A DNA stretch of 39,914 bases from Prosthecobacter debontii (lineage in GTDB: Bacteria; Verrucomicrobiota; Verrucomicrobiia; Chthoniobacterales; Chthoniobacteraceae). The first letter of the stretch is position 1. Each line of letters starts with the position of its first letter. Positions 18,901 to 27,084 of this stretch are shown piece by piece. The notes beneath the pieces are model-generated. The model worked only from the letters and a program-made list of their open reading frames with translations, made no database searches and was not told where the DNA came from. Location: contig CAMDQC010000035.1 in NCBI GenBank assembly GCA_945905735.1, forward strand, positions 1 through 39,914, in the 5' to 3' direction. A program made the position numbers and the translations under genes.

Positions 18901-19478
18901 CTGGTAAAGGCGGGGTTCAGAGTCGGCAGCACAGCCTGTTGCACGCGATTGGCTGAGGACGAGACGACTTGCCAGACGCCGGGTTCCGTCGCGACTTCTA
19001 CGCGATACTCCGTCGCGAGTCGGTCGATGAATTTCCCCTCGCGGTCGCGACTCCAAACGATACGAGTGATGCGCACCGGAGCCGCAAGTTCCAGCTCCAC
19101 CCAACCGCTGTCATCCGTATCGGAAATCCAACTGTGCCCGTTCCCAAAAATGCCGTCGTTCACATGCCGCAGCGTGTGTATCCCGTATTCCGGCAGCGTG
19201 CCGGAAGCGCGTGCAATCGTGCCGTTTTCCGCGAGCGCGACGTTCTTCGCCGGAGCATCCGGCCCATACACTTCGAGCTCATCCAGACACGGCTGGCGGC
19301 CCGTTGTCTTCAGGATCGTGAATCGCACGAATCGCGTACTCACCGGCGCAAACTCCTCCACATTCCGTCGCGGATGCACCGGGTCCCGAAGCGCCGTCGG
19401 CCCTTGCGCAAAAGCCTCCGCGTCGTGCAGCGCGAAGGCGGCAAGGATAGCGGCGAAGAATGTGCGGGAAAGAATCAC
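15969..19478 (-). CDS. Membrane sensor histidine kinase with discoidin-like and Reg_prop beta-propeller ectodomain
   Basis: From GTG 19478 the protein is about 1169 residues. The order is: signal peptide (MILSRTFFAAILAAFAL, then HDAEAFA); a discoidin-like region (FVRFTIL, PCLDELEVYGP, HVNDGIFGNGHSWI); a long run of Reg_prop propeller repeats (GWLWVGTTNGLARFDG, GTLWIGTDGGGL, NVWVGTAGGGLTRL and more); a Y_Y_Y domain (LRFRYRMDGLEQRW); one membrane helix (about 925-945); HisKA_3 with His978 in ARDIHDDLGA; and HATPase_c (NALRHAAA, EDEGRGF, GNGLENMRRR). Such kinases sense periplasmic ligands, often glycans in Bacteroidetes. The frame is open to 19637. GTG 19502 and TTG 19484 are alternative starts, but 19478 gives the best signal peptide. 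It is coupled to the regulator by ATGA. Confidence 0.92.
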   Translation of the reverse strand: MILSRTFFAAILAAFALHDAEAFAQGPTALRDPVHPRRNVEEFAPVSTRFVRFTILKTTGRQPCLDELEVYGPDAPAKNVALAENGTIARASGTLPEYGIHTLRHVNDGIFGNGHSWISDTDDSGWVELELAAPVRITRIVWSRDREGKFIDRLATEYRVEVATEPGVWQVVSSSANRVQQAVLPTLNPAFTSLVARVSPATTEQPGATRAAARGYLLETWQTSRGLPANTVTSVLQTRDGWLWVGTTNGLARFDGVRFHPYGEREGLPSLSVWCMFEDSRGTLWIGTDGGGLAKKDGGIFSPVSVGDAPMDRRVFSIAEDSTGALWIGTAGGLLEIRDGTLARRHKGLVPRVAADKGGVFFLNGNQVERWDGKAMMPLPYDIEPSRFSALTALAIGPDGGMWFGGANGYVGRFANDAVTTFGEGHAALTSNAWELLPTRGGDVWVGTSATGLGRLRGSELLQITTDDGLPSNSVRALCEDREGNVWVGTAGGGLTRLSQRRVASLTTRDGLSHNYIMSMVEDAAGTVWIGTNGGGLNRWHSGKAEPHAPSFVLENKIVAAIATQSDGSLWLGTSDRGLFHLSGQKVEPLDTADGLPGNAVVAMCPDAADGLWIGTLDGGPAFLSAGEITLPPSIAPLAGFPVCTILADRAGAVWFGTVGYGIARLDAGKLSQWTRDDGLASQFIRTVFQDTAGTIWVGSSGGLTRRKDGRFFTFTPAHGIPDGPVSQILDDHDGHLWLGTNRGILRASLAALDAVAAGRANSLDVLALNAGDGLPSLECTGGYHPAGLRLSDGRLCFGTVAGVAIIDPKRFAATALQPPAVIEEIAIDGTALTPTDGRTVIPADAGRVEFQFTALHLSAPERLRFRYRMDGLEQRWQEAGSARRASYTHLPPGEFRFEVTASADGSAWSTPAAVALRVLAPWWKTPWAFAFATLLSLGIIAGVVRFFTRRRLQRRLRTVEAKLALERERTRIARDIHDDLGATLTQISLLSATGQEKRDEPKVVSEQFTAITTATGELVQSLDAIVWAVNPRHDTLESLARYITRFAGDFCAQSPVRLRLDVPPELPDAVLSSEVRHNVFLAAKEALNNALRHAAATEIRIRIAVESSHFTIAIEDEGRGFSPAPQDHGNGLENMRRRLADCGGTCEISSAAGRGTTVHFKIPLPHST

Positions 19479-19678
19479 GGACAAATAGAATGCCGAAAGC
19501 ACGCCGCCGTCGCGACTTTTCCCGCATACCCCGAACGGGGGAGATGCCAGCGCTGGTTGGCGGTCACCGGAGACTCCCCCGAATGTGGTATTGTTCTTTT
19601 GTCTGCTCTGGTTAAGTTCTCCGAATCTGGCAGCCAAACAAGTTGTCGTTCTTCACCCGTTCAGTCGTCGAAAATCCT
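19479..19678. promoter_or_regulatory. Divergent intergenic region between the sensor kinase and the giant-protein operon
   Basis: These 200 bp separate two divergent transcription units and must hold both promoters, unless the kinase starts further upstream. An 8-bp inverted pair, CGGGGGAG (from about 19535) and CTCCCCCG (to about 19581), and the palindrome CCAGCGCTGG between them are candidate operator or structure elements. No confident -35/-10 pair was seen. The 36-bp repeat unit at 19501-19536 occupies the kinase-proximal part. Confidence 0.4.
19501..19536 (+). repeat. 36-bp repeat unit, copy 2 (upstream of the sensor kinase)
   Basis: This is the second copy of the unit at 15205-15240 (32 of 36 identical, same orientation). 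It abuts the candidate kinase starts, which argues against the GTG at 19502, since that codon would lie inside the repeat. Confidence 0.7.
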
Positions 19679-22600
19679 ATGAAACCACGTATTCTCTTCA
19701 CTTCTTGCGCTGCACTTCTTTCTGTCAGCGTCCAAGCACAAATCGTCACTACGGGAGGAATCACTCCGGTGGCTTCTCGGGGCTCGCTGGATGGGGCGCT
19801 CGACCTTTCGTTTTCAGCGACGCCGTTTGCGGATGGTGTGATTGGCAATGGGGCATTTGCGCCGACGCATACGGTGCCGAATGTGAGCAACGGGACTTAC
19901 GGAAATGCGTCGTCGTGGATCGGCGGGAGCTACATCGGGCTTTCGTGGGGAAATGCGGGGCGGACGATTCAGAGCATCGCTTTCGGTCGGGATAATGCCG
20001 GGGCTTTGACGGACCGGTCAGACGGGACCTATACGCTGCAATATACGACGGCGGATTTGACGGTATTGCCGCTTCCTGGCTCGGGAGTCACGGCGGGCGT
20101 GGTCGGGGCTGCGGCGGATGGCGCGGGCTGGGTGACGGCGGGGACCATCACGCTGACTGGAAGTGCGACGCGCAACCGCTTTGACCTCGCGTATTCGCTG
20201 TCGGGGGTGACGGGGCTTCGACTCATCGCACCGAACGGTGCCGCGATTGACGAGTTTGAGGTGTATAACTCGCGGCTAACGGCGGGGACTCGGAGCGCGA
20301 ATCTTGTCATCACGCCGGGCTCGGGAATCACGCTCGGATGGGATGGAAATGATGGCGCGAATTTTAGCGCGGCGGACCCGGCGGTGGTGCCGGCGAATCT
20401 GGCGCTGAGTGCGACGGCGATTAGTTCGAGCGATCTCGGGCCGGAGCTGGGTATTCCTCATCATCGGGCGCTGAATTTGAACGACGGTCTCTATGGCAAC
20501 AACAAGTCGTGGATTTCCGGCACGGCGGATACGGTGAGTCCGTTTGGCGGCGTGACGTTTACCGGCGGGGCGCGTCATGTGAGCGGCGTGGCTTGGGGGC
20601 GGGATAATGGGAACAACACGAGCGATGCGCCGCAACAGCAGTTCGTGGATCGGGCGACGGGGCTCTACACGCTGCAAAGTCTGAATCCGAACGACAATAC
20701 GACTTGGGAGACGCTCGGGACGTTCAACTACTTGGGCAACGACGACGCGACGACGGGCGGCGGGTTTACGTCGTGGCTGCGGCATCAGTACTCCATCGCG
20801 ACGGCGGGCGGCGCGCTGCGTTCTGCGGGTATCCGGGTGATTGTTCCGCCGGGTGGCTTCGGGAGCAATGCGATCGACGAACTGGAAGTGCAGGGCTCGA
20901 CGATGACGTGGACAAATGCTGCGGCGACGGGGAAATGGAATCTCAACGGCGATGCGAATTTTTCCGGCGCTGCGGATGGCAAATTCCTCGCTGAGGACAG
21001 CGTGCGATTCGGAAATGCGGGCGCGGGCACGGTGACTCTGGAAGGCTCGCTGAATGCGGGAACGGTGACGGTCGATGCGTCGAGTAATTACACGTTCGCG
21101 GGAGCTGGTAGCATCACGGGCGCGGCGCGGTTGACGAAGTCGGGAACGGGCACGCTGACCATCGCGGGCGCGCATACTTTTACCGGACCGACGAACGTGA
21201 ACGGCGGCGCTCTGACCTTGGATTTTGCGGGGGCGGATTCGCCAGCGACGAACATTCTCGGCAATACTGCGCTGACGCTTTCGGGCACGACGCTGACGGT
21301 GGCGGGCAAGGCGGGCGCGGTGAATTCGCAGCAGTTTAGCGGCACGACGCTCCGTGCTGGAGCGGCGAATATCGCGGCGGTGTCGGGCGGGGCGACGAGC
21401 CTCGCGGTGAATCTCGGCGCAATCACCCGCAATGTCGGCGCGACGGCGGTGTTCACGCTTCCGACAGGCGCGGAGTCGGCGGCAAATGGAATCATCACAA
21501 GCAGCGGCGCAGCGGGGACGATCCTCGCGGATGGCGGCGTGGCGTTTGCGACCATCGGGAATAGCGATTGGGCTGCGCAGTCGGTGGGCGGAACAAATCT
21601 CACGGGGCTGGCGACGGTCGGCGGATACACGGAGAGCACGGCTTCGGCGCTCACGGGGAATGCGGATGTGTCGAGCGGCGTGGATACGTCGCTGGCTGCG
21701 AGCGCGAGCGTGACGAGTCTGCGCTTTAACCAAAACGAAGGTCGCACGATTTCCATCGCAGGCGGGCAGACGCTGACGACGGGCGGCATCCTCGTGACAC
21801 CGACGGTCGCGACCGCAGGCTCGGCAATTGACGGCGGCACGCTGAGCGGCCCTGCAGGCAAGGATCTCGTGGTTTTCCAAAACAGCCCGGTGGCATTCAT
21901 CGTCGGCTCGGTGATCGCGGACAACACCACCGCGACGGGGCTCACAAAAGCAGGCAACGGAAGCCTCGTGCTCACTGCCCAAAACAGCTTCTCGGGGAAT
22001 ATCCAGGTGAGCGGCGGCGCGCTTGTCGTGTCCGGTGGCTCGAATGGAACGCTCAACGGACTCGGTGCAAACGTCGCGGGTCGCACTCTGAATGTCGCAC
22101 AAGGCGCCTCGCTGATTTCCACGACGACGGACTCGGTGGATTTCTTCTCCACGACGCAAAACCTCATCGCATTCCGCATCGCAGGATCGTGGGAGAACAA
22201 TCCATTGAACACCGCGGGCACGGGCTTTCAGCGTGTGGATAATCTCACGCTGACCGGAGCAACCGTGAATGATCGCGGGCAGCACGGAGGAGGCTTCGGC
22301 GGGATTTTAATGACGGGGAATGTGACGGTCTCGGGCAGCGCGGCGAGCACTTACAATCAACTCGGCGGCGGCGCAGGACTCGGAGTGCTCGCGACGACTT
22401 TCGATGTGGAAAATGTGACTGGCGATGCAGGTGCTGATTTTATCGTGAACGGCGGTATCCGGCAGTCGGTGGGCACCGGCAGCTTTGTGAAGCGCGGCGC
22501 AGGCACAATGGTGCTGAACGGCACGATGCAGCAGGGCGGCGTCACGACCGTCCTCGGCGGAAAGCTGAGTCGGCAAGGAACGGCGACCAGCGCGCTTCCG

Positions 22601-25600
22601 GGCCTGTGGGTCGGCAACGGCGCGGTGTTTGCCGCGGAGGCGACCTCGGGAACCAACCGCAACGACGTGACCGGTGACATCACACTCGCGGGCGGCACGC
22701 TCGCCGGGAACTCATACTACGGCGACACAAATACGGGGCAGTTCTTTTTTGCCAATTCAATCGCCCGAAAGATCTCGGTCCACGGCGACACACAGTCGGT
22801 GATTTCCGCCGACATGCACTTCGGTGGGACACACACGATCGCGGTCGCAGACGGCGCATCGGATGTGGACCTGCTCGTGACCGGGCGACTCAGCCATCAC
22901 CACCTGACTGCTTGGGGCGGCATCGTGAAAACAGGCAATGGCACGATGCACCTTGCCAGTTCGATGGACGGCACCAATTCCGCTGGCGTGAACGGTATCT
23001 ACGGACTGGGTGGAATCGAACTCGCGGGCGGCACGCTCATTTTCTCCGGCAGCCTCGGCTACAGCGCGTTTGGCTCGACTGCTGGCGACACCAAAGCGGG
23101 ATATTTCCTCGCCGATTTCTCCGCGAACTCGACGCTGAAATGGGACATCGGAAATACCAAGGATGTTTCAGTCAACGGCAATCTGCGTATCCGCGATGGT
23201 GTCACGGCGACGTTCGACACGAATGGAAACAACGTCACATTCGCCAGCCCGATCGTCATCCAGACTGGTACCGGTGGTCTGAGTAAGTTGGGCACTGGCA
23301 CACTCACGCTTGCGGCGGCCAATACATACGCCGGCGCAACTGCTGTCGGTGCGGGCACTTTGAATGTCACCGGATCGCTCGGCAATACAGCGGCATCGGT
23401 TGCTTCCGGTGCATCGCTCGCTGGAGAAGGCAGTATCGGCGCGACGGGAAGCCTGACACTGAATGGTGGATCGACAATGCGTGTCGATGGCAGCACTGCC
23501 GGAGCGTTTTCCGTCGGCGGGAATCTGACGCTGAACGGAACCGTCAATGTCGCGGCCAGTGGAACGCCGGCAGTCGTTGGGCTCGGTCAGACGATTCGCG
23601 TGCTCAACTATTCCGGCACGCTCACCGGTTCAGAGGCGAACCTCGCGACTACGGAGTTCCGCAACCCGGTTTTTTCAACCGCCACAGCCAATCAGGTGAA
23701 TCTGACGTTCGATACGAAAGCGCTCACGTGGTCCGGCGTGAGCCCCGCGTGGGACATCAACGCGGCGAGTAACTGGAACGCAGGAGCCGACACATTTTTC
23801 CAGGGAGATGCCGTCACATTCGATGACAGCGGGGCGACGAAGGCTGTGGCTCTGAATGCAGCGGTCGCGCCCGGATCCATTACCTTTAATAACTCGACCG
23901 GCAACGACTACTCGTTCAACGGCACCGGTGGCATCGCGAGCAGCATAACCAAGAACGGCACCGGCAGCGTAATCCTTTCCACCGCAAATCCGCTTACCGG
24001 TCCCACGACGATCAACGCTGGCGCGATTCGCTTTACCAAGCAGGTGGCGCTTTACAACAACACGCCATCGAGCTGGACCGCGACGAATCTTGTAGTCGCA
24101 AGCGGCGCGACTGCGGTCTTCAGCGTCGGAGGCACGGGAGAATTCACCAGTGCCAATATCGACACCTTAAAGGGGCTCGGGACAGCCAGTGGGGGATTCA
24201 AGAGCGGCTCTTTCTTGGGCCTCGATACGACAAATGCAAGTGGAGGCGTATTCAACTATGCCACTGCGATCGGAAACACGAACGGTGGAAGCAACACCGT
24301 CGGCCTCACCAAGAGCGGTGCCGGAACGCTCGCACTTTCAGGGGCGAGCACTTATACGGGCCCGACCACGGTGAATGGCGGCACGTTGAGTCTTCAAAAT
24401 GCGGCTGCGAGCACTTTGTTCTCCGTGAGCGTTGCTAGCGGGGCCACACTCTCGACCGATGTGGCGAGTGGCATTAATCAGCGCGACCTCGGGGGTAACT
24501 TGACGCTCACCGGGGGCACGCTCGGCGGCAACGCGAACATCAGCGATTCCGCCAAAGGGCAGTTTTTCCTGAGCAACGCCGGACAGCAGGTGATTGTTTC
24601 TGGCAATACTCAATCAACCATCGCTGCGGAAGTGCATGTGGCCGGGACACACACCTTTAATGTGGCCGACGGGACTGCCCCGGTGGACTTGCTCGTCACT
24701 GGAAAACTCAGCCACTGGCACGGAGCCGCTTGGGGCGGCATCCAAAAAACCGGGAATGGAACGATGCACCTCGCCAGCTCGATGAACGGGACGAACTCCG
24801 CAGGGGCGACAGGAATCTTTGGACTGGGCGGAATTGAACTCGGAGGCGGCACGCTCATTTTTTCGGGCAGCACGGGATACAGCGCACTGACGCCGGGCAA
24901 TAAAGCAGGGTATCACCTCGCCGATTTCTCAGCGACCTCGACGCTGAAATGGGATGCGGGAAATACGATGGATGTTTCAGTCAACGGCAATTTGCGTATC
25001 CGCGATGGCGCAAACGCGACGTTCGACACGAACGGAAACAACGTCACATTCGCCACCTCCATCGTCAACGGAACTACAGGCAGCGGTGCACTGAGTAAGG
25101 CCGGTAACGGAACGCTCACGCTTGCTGCTGCGAATAGTTTGTCCGGCGGGACGAATGTGAACGCGGGCACGCTGCTCGTTTCCGGGACCATCGGCGGTGG
25201 TCCAATCACGGTAAACGGCGGCTTGCTGAGCCTGCAGAATGCAGCGGTCAGCACTCTTTCATCCGTGACCATCGGCAACGGCGGCACGGTCTCGACCGAT
25301 GTGGCGAGCGGTGCAAATCAGCGCAACCTCGCGGGAAATCTCACGCTCACCGGCGGCACGCTCGCGGCAAATGGTAATGTGAGCGACTTGAATCTCGGAC
25401 AGTTCTTCCTGAGTGGCGCGGGGCAGCAGGTGATTGTTTCCGGCGATAATCCATCTACGATATCTGCAGAAATGCACATGAATGGAACACATGTCTTCAA
25501 TGTGGCGGACGGGGCCGCGCCCGTGGATTTGCTGGTCACCGGAAAACTCAGTCATCAGCATCTCGTGGCTTGGGGCGGCATCCAAAAGACAGGCAATGGC

Positions 25601-27079
25601 ACGATGCATCTTGCCAGTTCGATGGACGGCGCCAACAGCGCAGGCACGCCCGGCATTTTCGGTCTCGGCGGAATCGAGCTCACTGCAGGAACGTTGATTA
25701 TTTCAGGCAGCACGGGCTGCAGTGCTTTCACTCCAGGCGAAAAAGCGGGGTACTACCTCGCCGATTTCTCAGGCACTTCGACACTGAAGTGGGACGCCGG
25801 GAACACGATGGACGTGTCGGTAAGCAGCAACCTCCGCATCCGCGACGGTGTGAATGCGACGCTCGACACAAACGGAAACGACGTCGTTCTTTCCGCTGCC
25901 GTGGTGAATGGCACGACTGGCACTGGCGCGCTCACCAAAGCGGGCAACGGCAAGCTCACGCTCGTTGCGAACAACACCTACTCGGGTGGAACGACCGTGA
26001 ACGCCGGCACGCTCCAGCTCGGCAACGGCGGCGGTTCCGGCAGTGTCGCGGGGAACATCGTGAACAATGCAACGGTGGTCATTAAACGCGGCGACGACTT
26101 TACCTACCCCGACGTCATCAGCGGCTCGGGTGGTTTTGTGCAGGATGGATTCATCGTTCGGCTTGCCAATCCTCAGACCTACGCGGGACCGACCTCGGTA
26201 AGCGCGGGCGCTTTTCTCGTGATGCCGACCGGCGTGGACCAAGGCATCGCGGCGACGAGCGTCGTCACGGTCGCAGCGGGCGGAAACTTTGACTTCTCCA
26301 GCCGCGCACTCACCATCGCCGGACTCAATGGCGGCGGCACCGTGTATAGCTTCAACACCGCAGCGGGCAGCCTTACGCTCGATGTGGCGAGCGGACAAAC
26401 GCACGACTTCACCGGTGCGCTCGGTGGCTCGTTTCCGAACTTCGCCGTCACCAAATCAGGTCCGGGCACGCAGATCATTTCGGGCGCTGCTACGCACACC
26501 GGCGCGACTTCTGTGAACGGCGGCACGCTTGTGGTGAACGGCAGCATTTCCGGCAGCACGACGACCGTGAACAGCGGCGGCAAGCTCGGCGGCAGCGGCA
26601 CGACGGGATCCGTGAACGTCCTTTCCGGCGGCACGCTCGCGCCCGGCAACAGCCCCGGCCTGCTCACGACCGGCGCACTCGCGCTCAACACGGGCGGCAC
26701 GCTGAGCATGGAAATCAACGGCACTTCCGCATACGACCAACTCGCCGTGAACGGCACCGTCGCGCTCGGCGACGGCACGCTCACGCTCTCCGGCAGCTAC
26801 CTCACCACACCCGCTGTTACGGGCGACTTGTTCTTCCTCATCCTCAACGATGGCACCGACGCCGTCAGCGGCATCTTCGCAGGCGTCCCCGACGGCGGAC
26901 ACGTCTTCGCAAGCGGCGGACAGGACTTCATCGTGAGCTACTTTGCCGACTCCGGCACCGCTGCATTCACCGGCGGCAACGACGTCGCACTCATGGCCGT
27001 CCCGGAACCCGGCAGCGCCGTGCTCCTGCTCGGCGGCCTCGGTGCCCTCGTCGGATTCCGCCGTCGAAAATCGTCTTGA
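19679..27079 (+). CDS. Giant exported autotransporter-repeat protein with PEP-CTERM sorting signal
   Basis: The 2466-residue protein has a signal peptide (MKPRILFTSCAALLSVSVQA). Two discoidin-like modules follow (nt about 19790-20275 and 20400-20905; SNGTYGNASSWIGG and LNDGLYGNNKSWI, the second ending AIDELEVQG). The rest is low-complexity beta-helix with at least nine autotransporter-associated strand repeats, for example LTKSGTGTLTIAGAHTFTGP and LSKAGNGTLTLAAANSLSGG. Three long blocks of about 265 residues are duplicated. The C-terminus is a PEP-CTERM signal: VPEPGSAVLLLGGLGALVGF then RRRKSS. Exosortase would cut such a tail and release or anchor the protein at the surface; no exosortase gene is in the window. 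ATG 19679 gives the signal peptide. The next gene starts 5 bp downstream. A role as surface adhesin or matrix protein is inferred. Confidence 0.92.
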   Translation: MKPRILFTSCAALLSVSVQAQIVTTGGITPVASRGSLDGALDLSFSATPFADGVIGNGAFAPTHTVPNVSNGTYGNASSWIGGSYIGLSWGNAGRTIQSIAFGRDNAGALTDRSDGTYTLQYTTADLTVLPLPGSGVTAGVVGAAADGAGWVTAGTITLTGSATRNRFDLAYSLSGVTGLRLIAPNGAAIDEFEVYNSRLTAGTRSANLVITPGSGITLGWDGNDGANFSAADPAVVPANLALSATAISSSDLGPELGIPHHRALNLNDGLYGNNKSWISGTADTVSPFGGVTFTGGARHVSGVAWGRDNGNNTSDAPQQQFVDRATGLYTLQSLNPNDNTTWETLGTFNYLGNDDATTGGGFTSWLRHQYSIATAGGALRSAGIRVIVPPGGFGSNAIDELEVQGSTMTWTNAAATGKWNLNGDANFSGAADGKFLAEDSVRFGNAGAGTVTLEGSLNAGTVTVDASSNYTFAGAGSITGAARLTKSGTGTLTIAGAHTFTGPTNVNGGALTLDFAGADSPATNILGNTALTLSGTTLTVAGKAGAVNSQQFSGTTLRAGAANIAAVSGGATSLAVNLGAITRNVGATAVFTLPTGAESAANGIITSSGAAGTILADGGVAFATIGNSDWAAQSVGGTNLTGLATVGGYTESTASALTGNADVSSGVDTSLAASASVTSLRFNQNEGRTISIAGGQTLTTGGILVTPTVATAGSAIDGGTLSGPAGKDLVVFQNSPVAFIVGSVIADNTTATGLTKAGNGSLVLTAQNSFSGNIQVSGGALVVSGGSNGTLNGLGANVAGRTLNVAQGASLISTTTDSVDFFSTTQNLIAFRIAGSWENNPLNTAGTGFQRVDNLTLTGATVNDRGQHGGGFGGILMTGNVTVSGSAASTYNQLGGGAGLGVLATTFDVENVTGDAGADFIVNGGIRQSVGTGSFVKRGAGTMVLNGTMQQGGVTTVLGGKLSRQGTATSALPGLWVGNGAVFAAEATSGTNRNDVTGDITLAGGTLAGNSYYGDTNTGQFFFANSIARKISVHGDTQSVISADMHFGGTHTIAVADGASDVDLLVTGRLSHHHLTAWGGIVKTGNGTMHLASSMDGTNSAGVNGIYGLGGIELAGGTLIFSGSLGYSAFGSTAGDTKAGYFLADFSANSTLKWDIGNTKDVSVNGNLRIRDGVTATFDTNGNNVTFASPIVIQTGTGGLSKLGTGTLTLAAANTYAGATAVGAGTLNVTGSLGNTAASVASGASLAGEGSIGATGSLTLNGGSTMRVDGSTAGAFSVGGNLTLNGTVNVAASGTPAVVGLGQTIRVLNYSGTLTGSEANLATTEFRNPVFSTATANQVNLTFDTKALTWSGVSPAWDINAASNWNAGADTFFQGDAVTFDDSGATKAVALNAAVAPGSITFNNSTGNDYSFNGTGGIASSITKNGTGSVILSTANPLTGPTTINAGAIRFTKQVALYNNTPSSWTATNLVVASGATAVFSVGGTGEFTSANIDTLKGLGTASGGFKSGSFLGLDTTNASGGVFNYATAIGNTNGGSNTVGLTKSGAGTLALSGASTYTGPTTVNGGTLSLQNAAASTLFSVSVASGATLSTDVASGINQRDLGGNLTLTGGTLGGNANISDSAKGQFFLSNAGQQVIVSGNTQSTIAAEVHVAGTHTFNVADGTAPVDLLVTGKLSHWHGAAWGGIQKTGNGTMHLASSMNGTNSAGATGIFGLGGIELGGGTLIFSGSTGYSALTPGNKAGYHLADFSATSTLKWDAGNTMDVSVNGNLRIRDGANATFDTNGNNVTFATSIVNGTTGSGALSKAGNGTLTLAAANSLSGGTNVNAGTLLVSGTIGGGPITVNGGLLSLQNAAVSTLSSVTIGNGGTVSTDVASGANQRNLAGNLTLTGGTLAANGNVSDLNLGQFFLSGAGQQVIVSGDNPSTISAEMHMNGTHVFNVADGAAPVDLLVTGKLSHQHLVAWGGIQKTGNGTMHLASSMDGANSAGTPGIFGLGGIELTAGTLIISGSTGCSAFTPGEKAGYYLADFSGTSTLKWDAGNTMDVSVSSNLRIRDGVNATLDTNGNDVVLSAAVVNGTTGTGALTKAGNGKLTLVANNTYSGGTTVNAGTLQLGNGGGSGSVAGNIVNNATVVIKRGDDFTYPDVISGSGGFVQDGFIVRLANPQTYAGPTSVSAGAFLVMPTGVDQGIAATSVVTVAAGGNFDFSSRALTIAGLNGGGTVYSFNTAAGSLTLDVASGQTHDFTGALGGSFPNFAVTKSGPGTQIISGAATHTGATSVNGGTLVVNGSISGSTTTVNSGGKLGGSGTTGSVNVLSGGTLAPGNSPGLLTTGALALNTGGTLSMEINGTSAYDQLAVNGTVALGDGTLTLSGSYLTTPAVTGDLFFLILNDGTDAVSGIFAGVPDGGHVFASGGQDFIVSYFADSGTAAFTGGNDVALMAVPEPGSAVLLLGGLGALVGFRRRKSS
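22561..23371 (+). repeat. Long internal repeat of the giant protein, copy 1
   Basis: About 270 codons, from the segment after a strand repeat through GNGTMHLASSMDGTNSAG and NLRIRDGVTATFDTNGN to the next strand repeat LSKLGTGTLTLAAANTYAG. It carries the His cluster LSHHHLTAWGG. It is the most divergent of the three copies and is separated from copy 2 by about 1 kb. Boundaries are approximate. Confidence 0.75.
24388..25188 (+). repeat. Long internal repeat of the giant protein, copy 2
   Basis: About 267 codons from LSLQNAAASTLFSVSV to the strand repeat LSKAGNGTLTLAAANSLSGG, containing KLSHWHGAAWGG, GNGTMHLASSMNGTNSAG and NLRIRDGANATFDTNGN. It is nearly adjacent to copy 3 and closer to it than to copy 1. 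Boundaries are approximate. Confidence 0.8.
25225..26027 (+). repeat. Long internal repeat of the giant protein, copy 3
   Basis: About 268 codons from LSLQNAAVSTLSSVTI to the strand repeat LTKAGNGKLTLVANNTYSGG, containing KLSHQHLVAWGG, GNGTMHLASSMDGANSAG and NLRIRDGVNATLDTNGN. It is in tandem with copy 2, with only one partial strand repeat between. Boundaries are approximate. Confidence 0.8.
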
Positions 27080-27084
27080 AATCC

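Noticed and set aside
22501..26520. CRISPR-like array or tandem DNA repeat
   Set aside because: The repetition is in coding sequence and at protein level (strand repeats and 265-residue blocks), with no regular short repeat/spacer pattern.
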